NCBI GenBank assembly: GCA_002077045.2
Contig: KZ111151.1
Coordinates: 1,294,698-1,358,697, forward strand
Direction of reading: 5' to 3'
Length of the DNA stretch: 64,000 nucleotides
From: Rachicladosporium sp. CCFEE 5018
Taxonomy: Eukaryota > Ascomycota > Dothideomycetes > Cladosporiales > Cladosporiaceae
Made by a program: the position numbers and the translations under genes
Notes under the pieces: generated by a model
The model's database searches: none
The model's input: only the letters and a program-made list of their open reading frames with translations
Told to the model about the DNA's origin: nothing
In this document: positions 1 to 10,266 of the stretch, one piece after another
How positions within the stretch are numbered: position 1 is the first letter of the stretch
Layout of the letters: each line of letters starts with the position of its first letter

Positions 1-1595
1 GGCATCGGCTTTGACGCAACCTGCTCGCTCGCGGTATTCCGCGAAGACACCGATGAGCCCGTGGCAGTGACTGGACCGAAGTTCGACAACCAAGACGGCA
101 ACGACCGGAACGTCATACTCTGGCTCGATCACAGACCAGTGGAGGAGACGAAGAAGATCAATGCGACCGATCACAACCTGCTGAGATATGTAGGTGGACA
201 AATGAGCATTGAGATGGAAATACCGAAGGTGCTATGGCTGAAGAACAACATGCCCAAGGAGCTGTTCGACAAGTGCAAGTTCTACGACTTGACAGATGCT
301 TTGACACATCTCGCGACGGGGAATGAGACCCGCAGCTACTGCTCGGTGGTTTGCAAGCAGGGCTTCGTACCTGTCGGTGTCGATGGAAGTGTCAAGGGCT
401 GGCAAGGGGACTTCCTCACAGCGATAGGGCTCGAGGATCTGTGCCAAGATGATTTCAAGCGCATGGGCGGCGTCAACGGGGTGGTACTTCACCATGCAGT
501 TCTCGTAACTTCACGACCAGTTGACTGACCTCTTCACAGAACGGCCACTACTTCACCGCCGGCGAAAAGATCGGCGTCCTCTCCGAAAAAGCCGCAGCAG
601 ACATGGGCCTCGTCCCCGGCATTGCAGTAGGCTCTGGTGTAATTGACGCCTACGCTGGCTGGATCGGCACCGTGGGCGCAAAGGTGAATCTGAAGGGTGA
701 TAGCATCTCCTCCGACGTCCCCAAGAATCACGTCTCGCAAGCATTCACGCGTCTTGCCGCCGTAGCTGGAACTTCGACATGCCATCTCGCCATGAGTGAG
801 AAGCCTGTCTTCGTCAATGGTGTCTGGGGACCGTACAGAGATGTGCTGATCCCTGATTACTGGATGGCTGAGGGCGGGCAATCAGCGACGGGAGAGTTGC
901 TCAAGCATGTCATTGAGACACATCCGGCTTTCAACGAGGCGTACTCTGTGGCCGAGTCGTTCAATGCCAACATCTACGACTACCTGAACGAGCATCTTCG
1001 CGAGATGCAGGAGAAAGCCGACGCGCCTACGATCTCCTATCTGGGACGGCATTTCTTCTTCTACGGCGACTTGTTCGGCAACCGCTCGCCAATCGCGGAC
1101 CCGGACATGCGTGGCTCGATCATCGGGTTATCGAGCGACAAGTCCATCGATTCGCTTGCGCTGCACTACTACGCGACCATGGAATTCATCGCTCTGCAGA
1201 CCCACCAAATCGTCGAGTCCATGAACACCGCAGGACACGTCATCTCCTCCATCTTCATGTCTGGCTCTCAATGTCAGAATGATGTGCTCATGTCGCTCAT
1301 GGCCACAGCCTGCGACATGCCGGTTCTCATTCCACGATACGTGCACGCTGCTGTGGTGCACGGAGCGGCTATGCTTGGAGCAAAAGCTGCCAGCACGGAT
1401 AAGGATGGGAAGTCTGAGGCGCTGTGGGATATCATGGACAGGCTTAGCAAGCCTGGCAAGGCCGTGTATCCTGGCAAGGACGAGCAGGAGAAAAAGCTGC
1501 TGCACACAAAGTATGAGGTGTTCCTGGAGCAGATTGCGCAGCAGAAGCGCATTAGGACGAATATCGATGAGGCTGTGAAGGGGTGGAAGAGGTGA
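1..1595 (+). CDS. FGGY-family carbohydrate kinase (YDR109C/ribulokinase-like), 5' partial
   Basis: Exons are <1..480 and 540..1595; the intron 481-539 ends in TTCACAG and restores frame. The reading frame is open from base 1, so the start lies outside the window. The protein opens with the phosphate-binding GFDATCSL stretch typical of eukaryotic FGGY kinases. It continues with DGNDRNVILWLDHR, and the C-terminal half has GSGVIDAYAGWIGT and a second ATPase-fold motif, MSGSQCQNDVLM. These match the YDR109C/FGGY group, which phosphorylates sugars such as ribulose using ATP in the cytosol; the exact substrate cannot be read from the sequence. The stop is followed by about 1.2 kb without a gene. 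No lesion was seen. An alternative name is D-ribulokinase (human FGGY orthologue). Confidence 0.9.
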
Positions 1596-2770
1596 GAGAC
1601 TGCACGAACTCGGAAGACGACGTCGTCGAGCACGTCCAGCTCGATACCCTCGAGTATTTAGCGGCGTTGAATTGGACCTGCTGGCACATGTATGCAGTAT
1701 GACAAGGAACATGGAGATAGAACGATAGACACATGAGCTCACATGATGAGCAAGCATATAACAGGATAGAACTCGACCAGCATCCAGCTTTCGTACCTAT
1801 CACTTCCACATACAATCCGCTACCTGCACAACACTGTATCTGCAATGCAGCAGTACCTTTCAACCATGCCATCCGATCGTAGAGCGTTTACTCCCGGATG
1901 ATCGCCACGATTGCCGTACCAGCATGATGCCTCCTTGCCACGCATTCGATCTCGTGGCTTATTCTATTCGCTCGCATAATACATCCCTATTGCAGAATCA
2001 GGACAAGCAATTCTGGCATGTCTCACTCTCGAACATCAAGCGCCCAAGATCTAGGCACAGAACCTGCCCTTGCCAAGTCCAACGTGGGATGATCTCTCGA
2101 ACACCACGCGGTGCACGGTCGCAAAGTTCAGCCTTGCGCAGGAAGTCATTTCGGCTAACGTGACCAGGGGCACCTCTGTCCACACTTCACCTGCGCAAGC
2201 GCGCGCGAAAGCCCCGAACTTCACACATCGGTCTCCCTTCCGCTGCAGAACCGATTTCTACCTTGCTTGGGAAAGCCTTCTCCTGCGCCAGAGTGCGGGA
2301 CCTTGTGATACTTGCCCAATCGCTCTCGGAGATGTCGCGGGGTCTTGTGTCGGTCTGCGACAGCGGCGCAGTGAAGATCATCTCCTCTTTCTTTGTTAAC
2401 GTCGATTGAGATTGTGCGGCGTGCAAGCCACAGGGCGGGTATGGGGAGTGTAGGTTTGTACGCCAGGCGAGATAAGTATTGAAGGCTTCTCCAACCTCGT
2501 CTGTTGGTGATTGCCTCTTTTCGTTGTAGCAGAGAAGATTCATTGTTGGTGCAAGGCTTCACCCTCGGTCGTTCCTTCCTGTATATCTTGGGCTGTCTGT
2601 GACGCCCGTCCTATCATTCAAGCAACCGAGTCTTCACTCAATATACGACCTTTCACTCACTCACGACTACTAAACGATTGAGGCTGCAGTGCAGTAAAGA
2701 CACTTCTACCACGCCAACACACATTCTCTATACCAATACACGACAACGACCTTATACAACAACATCGACG
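1596..2770. other. Intergenic, no gene recognised
   Basis: Several short overlapping ORFs occur on both strands, but none has recognisable protein features or splice-supported extensions. The last 200 bases are C/T- and CA-rich and directly precede the DUF1996 start codon, so they probably hold its promoter and leader. Confidence 0.5.
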
Positions 2771-3870
2771 ATGGCTCCCTACGTCGCCGTACTGGTGACT
2801 AGCCTCGCCGCTCTCACCACCACAGTCACCGCTTCCAACGTGTGGACAGTCAACTGCGCTCCCTTGTCAATCCAGCGCTCCGATCCCATCCTCTCCCTCG
2901 GTACCGACTCCTCCCACGTCCACGCCGCCGTAGGCTCCACAGCCTTCTCTCGCGACATGAACGGCATCAACGGTGCTGCCGATAGTACCGGCACCACCTG
3001 CGACAAGTTCACCGACCACAGCTCGTACTGGAGCCCCGCTCTTTACCAAATTACCGACTCCGGCGCCTTCCAGCTGCTCGAGTTCACGGGCATGAACGCC
3101 TACTACCAGAACTACACCTGCTCCTACAACGCCGACGCTCCAGGTTACTGTCAGGGTGTCCGCGATGCGCAGGCGCCTCCTGCTGGACTTCGTATGATCG
3201 CTGGTGACTCGAAGCGTCGTTCTTACGACGACGATGACTTGTGGCAAGTTGCGATTCTGATGGAGGCCGGCAACTCAGGTGAGGTGCATGGCATGCCTAC
3301 GACTCTCGACGGTAGCAGGATCTCGGGCCACGCTCGATTCCCCTCGTGTTGGGATGGTGTGCATCTCGACTCCGACGACCATAGGTCGCACGTCTCTTAC
3401 CCCGATCCTACGTTGCACGGCGATACTCAAGGCGGCATGTGCCCCTCCTCTCACCCACACGCGATGATCAACATAGGTATGTCGAAAGTTCGATTCATAT
3501 ATACATAGCATTTCCACTGACAACAACATCAGGCGCTCAATTCGGCTTCAATCTCGCCGGCATCACCGATCCCTCTAACCTCGTTTGGTCGAACGGCGAC
3601 ATGTCCGGCTACGGCTTCCACGCTGACTTCTATATGGGCTGGACCGACCGCGACGCTCTCACGGCATCTTTCTCGAACTGCTTCGACAACAACAACTGCC
3701 CCTGGAGGTCCTTCGGTAGCCCGACGGGCGCCGATCCAAACCCCAAGAAGCTGCTGCCGGATGCTCCGCCGCCATGGGAGAACTTGGGTGCATTCGGACC
3801 GCTACCAGCGCTACCTGGCAACAACCCGGTGACGGATGTGTTGAGGATCAGGGGGCGTAGGGCGTTTTGA
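2771..3870 (+). CDS. Secreted DUF1996-domain protein
   Basis: Exons are 2771..3476 and 3533..3870 (intron 3477-3532, donor GTATGT, acceptor ATCAG), giving about 347 aa. The ATG at 2771 is chosen because it begins a clear signal peptide (MAPYVAVLVTSLAALTTTVTA) followed by SNVWTVNC. The body shows the DUF1996 signature: a QRSDPILS segment, conserved histidines (SHVHAAVG), a paired-Cys TTCDKF, YWSPALYQ, FPSCWDGVHLDS, and after the intron WSNGDMSGYGFHADFYMGW. DUF1996 proteins are secreted or wall-associated fungal proteins of unknown biochemical function, and some members carry CBM or WSC modules. None is seen here, so this is a single-domain form. The next gene starts 0.7 kb downstream on the same strand. 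Confidence 0.9.
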
Positions 3871-4573
3871 TCAACGAACGAGGGTCCTGACGAAGCTTGC
3901 GGTTTGGCGTTGTTGATGAGGTGGGGACGAATGGCTCATACGCTGGGCAAGGGCTGCTGAGCAGCGGATAGATGGTGCTTCTAGGCTTCTGGTAGGCTAT
4001 GATGTAGATGTGTACACAACGACACTATGGAGACCTGAGACTTCATCGTAATTTTGAAGCTTCCTTGCTTCTTCGCGGTGACGTGCCTGGTGGTATACAC
4101 CACATTGCTGAGACGCTCGCCGATATGCTTCACCTAGCACTTCGCCGTCGTGCACAGCAACGATATCGTGCAGATATGGAATATTGCATCGTTCATCGCC
4201 ATGTTCCTTCCGTTGTTGACTCGAGTTCAAGGCGCGGAGCCCACCGAAGGCAAAGCTTCCCCCAGCTCGCTGAACATCAGTTCCAAACTTGACAAACCCA
4301 CCAAGCAGATGCCGCGATAAGAGCTTGTTCAGTGGCTTATTGCTTTTGTATAACTATCAACGACGGTGCGTGTAGGTACTCGTGCCCTGTCTCTCTTATC
4401 ACTCCAGTCAAAGTCGCTCTACCCAAGCCACAACAACAGCTTGATCATATTGACTACAGCACCGACTACCTTACGAAGACCTTTGATCTTCCCATTGCCT
4501 CCTTTTCGATCTGTCCTTCAGCGCACACAACTACCTCCCAACCCAAGCTAGCAACACCCCACCAACCGCAACC
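3871..4573. other. Intergenic, promoter side of the uricase gene
   Basis: No convincing coding sequence. Bases 4380-4573 are rich in C, A and CT tracts, as is common just upstream of highly expressed fungal genes. Confidence 0.45.
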
Positions 4574-5540
4574 ATGTCCTCCACCCTCTCCTACGCCCGC
4601 TACGGCAAAGACAACGTCCGCGTCTACAAGGTCCAACGCAACGAAGATGGCACCCAAGACGTAACCGAAATGACCGTCTGCACCCTCCTAGAAGGCGACA
4701 TTGCCGCCTCCTGGACGCACTCCGATAACGCCAGCATCGTAGCCACAGACACGCAGAAGCAGACAGTCTACATAACCGCCAAGCAGCACCCGGTCAATCC
4801 TCCAGAGCTGTTCGCGAGTATTCTGAGCCAGCATTACATTGATACGTACCCGCATATTACGGCGGCGCATGTCGATGTTATTGTGCATCGGTGGACGAGG
4901 ATGGAGGTTGAGGGAAAGCCGCATCCGCATTCTTTCTTTAGGGATGGGGCGGAGACGAGGGTTGTGGGGGCTGTTGCACGACGAGACAAGGGCATTGACG
5001 TTAAGTCGGGGATCAAGGGACTACTGGTGCTCAAGTCGACTGGCTCGCAATTCTGGGGATTCCATCGCGATGAGTACACGCAACTGCCGGAGACTTGGGA
5101 CCGGATTTTGAGTACTGAGGTCGAGGCGGCGTGGAATTGGAAGACTTTCACTGGGCTTGAGGAGGTGCAGAAGGAGGTTGCCGGGTTCGATCAAGCCTGG
5201 AAAGATGCACGTACGATCACGATGGAGACGTTTGCGAAGGAGAACAGCCCGAGTGTGCAGAACACGATGTACTTGATGAGCGATCAGATCTTAGAGAAGG
5301 TGCCGAGGGTGGAGAGCGTGGAGTACAGTCTGCCGAACAAACATTACTTCGAGATTGGTGAGTTGTGTTGCGGGAGATTGAGGGTTTGTAGGTCGTATAT
5401 TGACAAGTCTTGCAGATTTGAGCTGGCACAAGGGCTTGAAGAACACTGGCAAGGACGCCGAGGTGTATGCGCCGCAAAGCGATCCAAATGGCTTGATCCA
5501 GTGCACTGTCACGAGACAGAGCTCGGGTGCGAAGCTTTAG
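4574..5540 (+). CDS. uaZ: Uricase (urate oxidase), peroxisomal
   Basis: Exons are 4574..5357 and 5416..5540 (intron 5358-5415, donor GTGAGT, acceptor TTGCAG), giving 302 aa, the usual uricase length. The N-terminus has YGKDNVRVYK, where the Lys and nearby Thr belong to the active site. Further on come the ATDTQKQTVY motif, the GLLVLKSTGSQFWGF block and, near the 3' end, the LPNKHYFEIDLSWHKGLKN motif reconstructed across the intron. The protein ends in AKL, a type 1 peroxisomal targeting signal. Uricase oxidises urate to 5-hydroxyisourate in purine catabolism. An unspliced reading runs on to 5671 with unrelated residues, so the intron is needed. Its 3' end converges on the uL13m gene. The gene name follows Aspergillus usage. 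Confidence 0.96.
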
Positions 5541-5740
5541 GGGACGCGCATACAGAGGTCTTGCGGATCTCTTGGCTGGGTCGCCCATGGACTGGGCCCG
5601 ATCTCGATCTTGCACTTATCTATAGCATTGTTGATACATGGTATCCTCTCCCTCACAAAACGCCTTTGTAATGCCTCGCATTTTCCTCCATTTCGTAAAA
5701 CGCCGTGGCCTTATGATATACAAAGTCGCTCATCTTGTCC

Positions 5741-6313
5741 TCATGCGTTCAATTGTGTCGGCGCAGCCTCTCGTAACGTCTCCTGTACCTCCGGCAAGTC
5801 CGCTATACTTGTCTCTGTGCCGAGTCTGAGTATGTTCTTCGGATAAGGATGTGCCTCGCCTTCGAAGCCTGTCCTTTCAGTCAGCCTGACGCTCATGTCT
5901 CGTGCATCTCTCCCTCAGATCAATCACTCACACTTCAACCTCGCCATCCTCTCATCCCTTAACCGATTCTTCGGCAACATACCTCTTACCGCCCTCCGCA
6001 AGACCTCCCCACCGCCCCACTTCCTCATCATAGCCTCCATCGTCATCTCCTTCAGACTCCCCGGCCGCGTCGTGTGTGAGTAGTACTTCTTCTTTTGCAT
6101 CTTCTTCCCCGTCGTATGTAATTGCGAGAGGCCAGTGCAGACCACATAGTCGCCGCAGTCTGTGGACGGGTCGTAGATCGGTTTGTGTCTGCCCATAAGG
6201 GTTATGGCTATAGCGCTCGCGAGGCGGCCCAGAGGGCGCGGGTCGGAGGTGAGGGAGATGTGGTGCCAGGAGCGGGAGTAGGCTAGGCGCGTCTGGCCAA
6301 TTATCTGGGACAT
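5741..6313 (-). CDS. MRPL23: Mitochondrial large-subunit ribosomal protein uL13m (MRPL23/L13 type)
   Basis: Exons on the minus strand are 6313..5932 and 5868..5741; the intron 5931-5869 has donor GTGAGT and acceptor GACAG. The product is 169 aa, close to yeast Mrpl23 (163). The start MSQIIGQTRLAYSRSWHH, the central LGRLASAIAITLMGRHKPIYDPSTDCGDYVV and the GGGEVLRRAVRGMLPKNRLRD block are diagnostic of L13. The second exon supplies CFEGEAHPYPKN, the typical L13m tail, which is missing from the unspliced frame. The protein is a structural component of the mitochondrial 54S subunit. It is divergent from the CCS1 gene across 269 bp, which presumably holds both promoters, and convergent with uricase. 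Confidence 0.95.
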
Positions 6314-6582
6314 GGTGGGTGGGCCAGGCCGGCTGAGAGGGAGATGCGCCGGTGCTGTGAGTTCAGCGCAATCTGTGAGGGATTCGATGGATGCTAAGGC
6401 AATGTGCAGGATCTCGAAAGTCCCAATGCAGTAAGTACTGCTGAAGTCCGTGCGCTTGGATATGCCCGAGGCCGAAGTCGCGATTGAACATTACAAACCA
6501 CACGAGCTGGCCCTGGAAACATGTCTGAGGTCGACTCAATACCGCATAGTAATCGTATCAGCGAGACTGACTATCTGCCACC

Positions 6583-7375
6583 ATGATCCCACCCTTCGAG
6601 ACGACGTTTGCGGTCCCGCTTAGCTGCGAGGATTGCATCAAGAGCGTCTCCGATTCACTGTACAAACTCAATGGTACGTCGATCGCAAACGCCGCTATAG
6701 TCAGTTCGCAGTGACTAATAGTAAGATCTAGGCATATCAAGTGTCTCCGCCGACCTCAAAGCGCAACTAATTCACATCACCGGCACTACTGCGCCCTCAT
6801 CAATCGTCTCCGCGATTCAAGATACAGGTCGCGATGCTATTCTCCGCGGCTCAGGCAAAGCCGAAAGCGCAGCCGTCTGCATTCTCGAGACTCACGCCTC
6901 CTCGATCACCGACAACGTGCGAGGGCTGATCCGTATGGTGCAAGTCAGTACCACCATGACGGTCCTGGACATGACATTGCGAGGAGTGAAGCCAGGAACC
7001 TACAACGTCACGGTCCGCGAAAGCGGTGACATCTCGCGCGGTGCTGCTAGCACGGGTGGTGTATGGGATGCTGTGGCTGCGAAAGCTGCAAGCCCGCCAC
7101 GTACAGCGAAGGGCGTATTTGGCACAATCGAGGTGGGGAAGAGTGGGCTCGGGAGTGTGTTCCTGGACCGACCGATTCAGATCTGGGAGATGATTGGGAG
7201 GGGGATTGTGGTCAGTCGGAAGGAGGGCGAGTTTGAAAGGGAGGATCCAGACACGTTCGTGGGCGTCGTTGCGAGAAGTGCCGGGGTGTGGGACAACGAT
7301 AAGACGGTCTGTAGTTGTAGTGGAAAGACCGTCTGGGAGGAGAGGAAGGAGCAGACCAGTAAGGGCATGCTTTGA
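6583..7375 (+). CDS. CCS1: Copper chaperone for superoxide dismutase (CCS/Lys7)
   Basis: Exons are 6583..6673 and 6732..7375 (intron 6674-6731, donor GTACGT, acceptor ATCTAG), giving 244 aa. The N-terminus (about 1-70) is an HMA-like domain whose usual MxCxxC reads LSCEDC here, so the two metal-binding cysteines remain but the first residue is Leu. The middle (about 75-215) resembles Cu/Zn-SOD (TYNVTVRESGDISRG, GTIEVGKSGLGSVFLDRPIQIWEMIGRGIVV). The C-terminal domain has the copper-transfer CxC motif in VCSCSGKTVWEER. The protein delivers Cu(I) to Sod1 and forms its disulfide in the cytosol and mitochondrial intermembrane space. The short first exon was identified by restoring the HMA domain. 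Confidence 0.94.
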
Positions 7376-8160
7376 TGAGAAATCACATGCCGATACGGAT
7401 CATAACATTTGCTGGTGTAGTGACCTGCTCAGCGGACGTGTCCGGTCAGTGATGTAGTGCCCTTGCATGGCACAGAACGCCATGGAGCACAAATAGATTC
7501 CCACGTGCCTCATACATGAACCAACACGAATCGAGCAACCACTCCAGCCATCACCGCCACAAGCCCATCCTGCAAGTCCAGATCACCGTAGCACAATCAT
7601 ACCCGATGCCAGTACCCGTATCAACTCGGCACTCATCGTCATCAAATCCGCATCTTAATCTAACCGCCGGCCAAGCACCACGCACCTGCAGCCTCAGGCG
7701 CCACGCCTCAATCTGGCGCACAAGGTGAGCCAGTCAGCGCTCCCGATGCGCTGGTGCCGTTCCTGGGCGCTGATCTCGCTCGCTGATGTGCTTCGGTTAT
7801 TCGGGTAGACTAGGGCGAAAGGGGTAAGTGTGGACGTCGTGCATGAGCTGCCATTGGGAGCCAGTCGTTACGCGCGCTGCGTGTTCTGCGCGCTGGATGG
7901 AGTGATGGGCGGTAGGGGACTCCTCTTGAGAAGGGCCTGGCCGTAGACTGAGGGATAGGGTTTTGATATAGTAGAGCGTACCAGGACTCCGGGTGTTTGC
8001 AGACGGATTTGCATCATTGACAGCATTGCATCGCATTTGTGACGACAAGAGACGAACATACCGAGCGACTGGAATAGCATACAGCGAGACATCATAGCAC
8101 ACGATCGGAAAGAACGAGCACATTGGTGACGAAGGAGCGACCCGGCGACCTCCACTCGCC
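7376..8160. other. Intergenic between CCS1 and noxR
   Basis: No coding sequence could be supported. A short Ser/His-rich ORF on the plus strand at 7516-7728 has no recognisable features. The segment probably carries the noxR promoter. Confidence 0.45.
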
Positions 8161-9837
8161 ATGTCGCTGAAGCAAGAGATAGAGACTTGGGTAGCTGCGC
8201 TGGCCGCATACGACAACAATGAGTTCGACAGTGCATTGCGATGCTTTGAGACAATAGCAGACACATCGAAGATCCTCTTCAACTCCGGCGTGATATATGC
8301 GACACTGGGCGAGCATGCAAAAGCAGTCGCATTGTACCAGCGAGCTGTGCAGCTCGATCAGTACCTTGCCGTGGCATACTTCCAGACTGGCGTGAGCAAC
8401 TTTCTCATGGGTGACTTTGAGGAGGCACTGGCAAACTTCAACGACACATTGCTATACCTACGAGGAAATCGAGACATCGACTACGAGCAGCTTGGCTTGA
8501 AGTTCAAGCTGCATGCTTGCGAGGTGCTGTTCAATCGCGGCCTGTGCTACATCTACCTTCAACAAAAGGACGCTGGACTGCAAGACCTGATTTTCGCTGC
8601 ACGAGAGAAGGCCGTGCCTGACCACGATGTGATTGACGAGGCGATCAAGGAGCAGGCCGACGGCTACACCATCTTCTCGATACCAGTCGGTGTAGTATAT
8701 CGACCGAACGAGGCGAAGGTGAAGAACCTCAAGAAGCAAGACTACCTCGGCAAAGCTAGACTGGTAGCAGCATTCGAGCAGCAGCAACGACACAATGACC
8801 CGAGACGACAAGCAGCACTAGCAGCGAGTGGCATCGATGATCGACCTGGCGAGAAGCTGTCCTACGCAGCGCTAAAACTGGTCCGCCCGAACCTGACTAG
8901 CAGATCTCGGCAACAGTCCGAGCCACCAATGCACCGCAACGTGTTCCCGCCAACGCCACCTCCAGAGCTCGAGCGACCAGACTCAGCGTATGGCAAGCGA
9001 AAGTCGTCTGAAAGCCTACGATCGCAATCCTCCAGCATCCAGAACTTCCGGCCTTCAGCCAAACCCCTCCGTCTCGAGCTCGGTGCAGCAGCTTTCGAGC
9101 AGAAGTCGCAAACCGAACGCTCGCACCCTGAGCGCTCTCAGACCGACAGACCACGGCTAGCACCAAAACGCGCTGAGTCAGAACGCCCCCAGATGCGAAG
9201 AGAGTACTCCCATCCTTCATCTCGCCCGTTAGCAGAACCCCGCAGGCGTGATCCCGAGCAACGACGAAGTCATCAATCCACCCGACAACCCCAGACACCC
9301 GAGATCCACATCATCGAAGACCCAATAGAAGCTTACAGCGCTGCTGCAACACCACCTCGGTCACATCATCGCACGAAGTCCAACGCACACTCATTACGAC
9401 AGACGCAGCACTCGATTGTCGAGGAGCCTGAGGCGGAGTCTGAAGCTTCCTACTCCTCGTCCTCCGAACCACCGCTAGCTTTTGAAATTGTCTCACCACA
9501 CCACCGCTCACACTCTAGGCGACCATCGAACACTCGCAGACCTTCTGTGCCAGAGCTGCGGAAGCTAAGGCTCAAGGCTCATGGCGTAGACGACACACGC
9601 TACGTAATGACGTCTGCATCGCCCGTTTTCGCCGATCTGCTGGAGCAGATACGGGTGAAGTTCGGCTTCGGTGCAGCTGGTGTGAAGCTGAAGATCCGAG
9701 ACGAAGAAGGCGATTATGTCACGCTGGGAGACCAAGATGATCTGGATCTGGCTGTGCTTGGAGTGAAGGAGACATTGAAAGGGCTGGAGGACCAGGGAGG
9801 AATGGGGAAGATGGATGTCTGGGTAGTTGGGATCTGA
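8161..9837 (+). CDS. noxR: NoxR, regulatory subunit of fungal NADPH oxidase (p67phox-like)
   Basis: A single exon of 558 aa. Residues 1-170 form the TPR region, nearly identical in pattern to known NoxR proteins (MSLKQEIETW, FNSGVIYATLGEHAKAV, YFQTGVSNFLMGDFEEALANF, VLFNRGLCYIYLQQKD). An activation-domain-like stretch follows (VGVVYRPNEAKVKNLKKQDYLG, about 175-200). Residues 230-460 are a low-complexity Ser/Pro/Arg/Glu linker with a proline stretch (FPPTPPPELERP). The C-terminal 90 residues are a PB1 domain with an acidic OPCA motif (RDEEGDYVTLGDQDDLDLAV). NoxR works with RacA, and through PB1 with Cdc24/Bem1-type partners, to activate NoxA/NoxB for localised superoxide production in hyphal growth, fusion and host infection. 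No intron is needed. Confidence 0.95.
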   Translation: MSLKQEIETWVAALAAYDNNEFDSALRCFETIADTSKILFNSGVIYATLGEHAKAVALYQRAVQLDQYLAVAYFQTGVSNFLMGDFEEALANFNDTLLYLRGNRDIDYEQLGLKFKLHACEVLFNRGLCYIYLQQKDAGLQDLIFAAREKAVPDHDVIDEAIKEQADGYTIFSIPVGVVYRPNEAKVKNLKKQDYLGKARLVAAFEQQQRHNDPRRQAALAASGIDDRPGEKLSYAALKLVRPNLTSRSRQQSEPPMHRNVFPPTPPPELERPDSAYGKRKSSESLRSQSSSIQNFRPSAKPLRLELGAAAFEQKSQTERSHPERSQTDRPRLAPKRAESERPQMRREYSHPSSRPLAEPRRRDPEQRRSHQSTRQPQTPEIHIIEDPIEAYSAAATPPRSHHRTKSNAHSLRQTQHSIVEEPEAESEASYSSSSEPPLAFEIVSPHHRSHSRRPSNTRRPSVPELRKLRLKAHGVDDTRYVMTSASPVFADLLEQIRVKFGFGAAGVKLKIRDEEGDYVTLGDQDDLDLAVLGVKETLKGLEDQGGMGKMDVWVVGI

Positions 9838-10266
9838 GTGATGCATATTGATGAAGTAATGAGATAGATGTTGTGTAGCGCTGCATAATTCATAGTCTGT
9901 TGTACAGGCAAGCGATTGCATGATCATAAGATTTCATAACCTCCTCAAAGTCCGCATGACCCAACGCTGAGTCTCTTACCAGCAGCCCTCATCGGTCTCA
10001 TGTTGAGCTGGCGCGTAGTGGCCTGAATCTTCTATCGTACATGTCGTGTCCATCGTAAGTTCGCCGAATGTTCCCACCGCAGATCTGGCGCTGCTGAGAC
10101 GCACCGTCATCTGCTTTCACCCACTCTGACTTGCCGCGTCTTTCTTCTTGTGCGTACCGCCCCTTCTTGCATTCAGCCCGGTCAGTAGCGCTCCAGCGAG
10201 TGGACTGCATTGCCCCCGAAGCGATTGTTGCATGATCATAAGCCACATTGCGGCAGCCATGCTGCT
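9838..10266. other. Convergent 3' intergenic region
   Basis: This lies between the ends of noxR (+) and the GPHR gene (-). No coding signal was recognised; it presumably contains both polyadenylation regions. Confidence 0.5.

Noticed and set aside
1128..1757. 209-codon minus-strand ORF opposite the FGGY kinase
   Set aside because: It overlaps a conserved kinase exon and has no recognisable sequence features.
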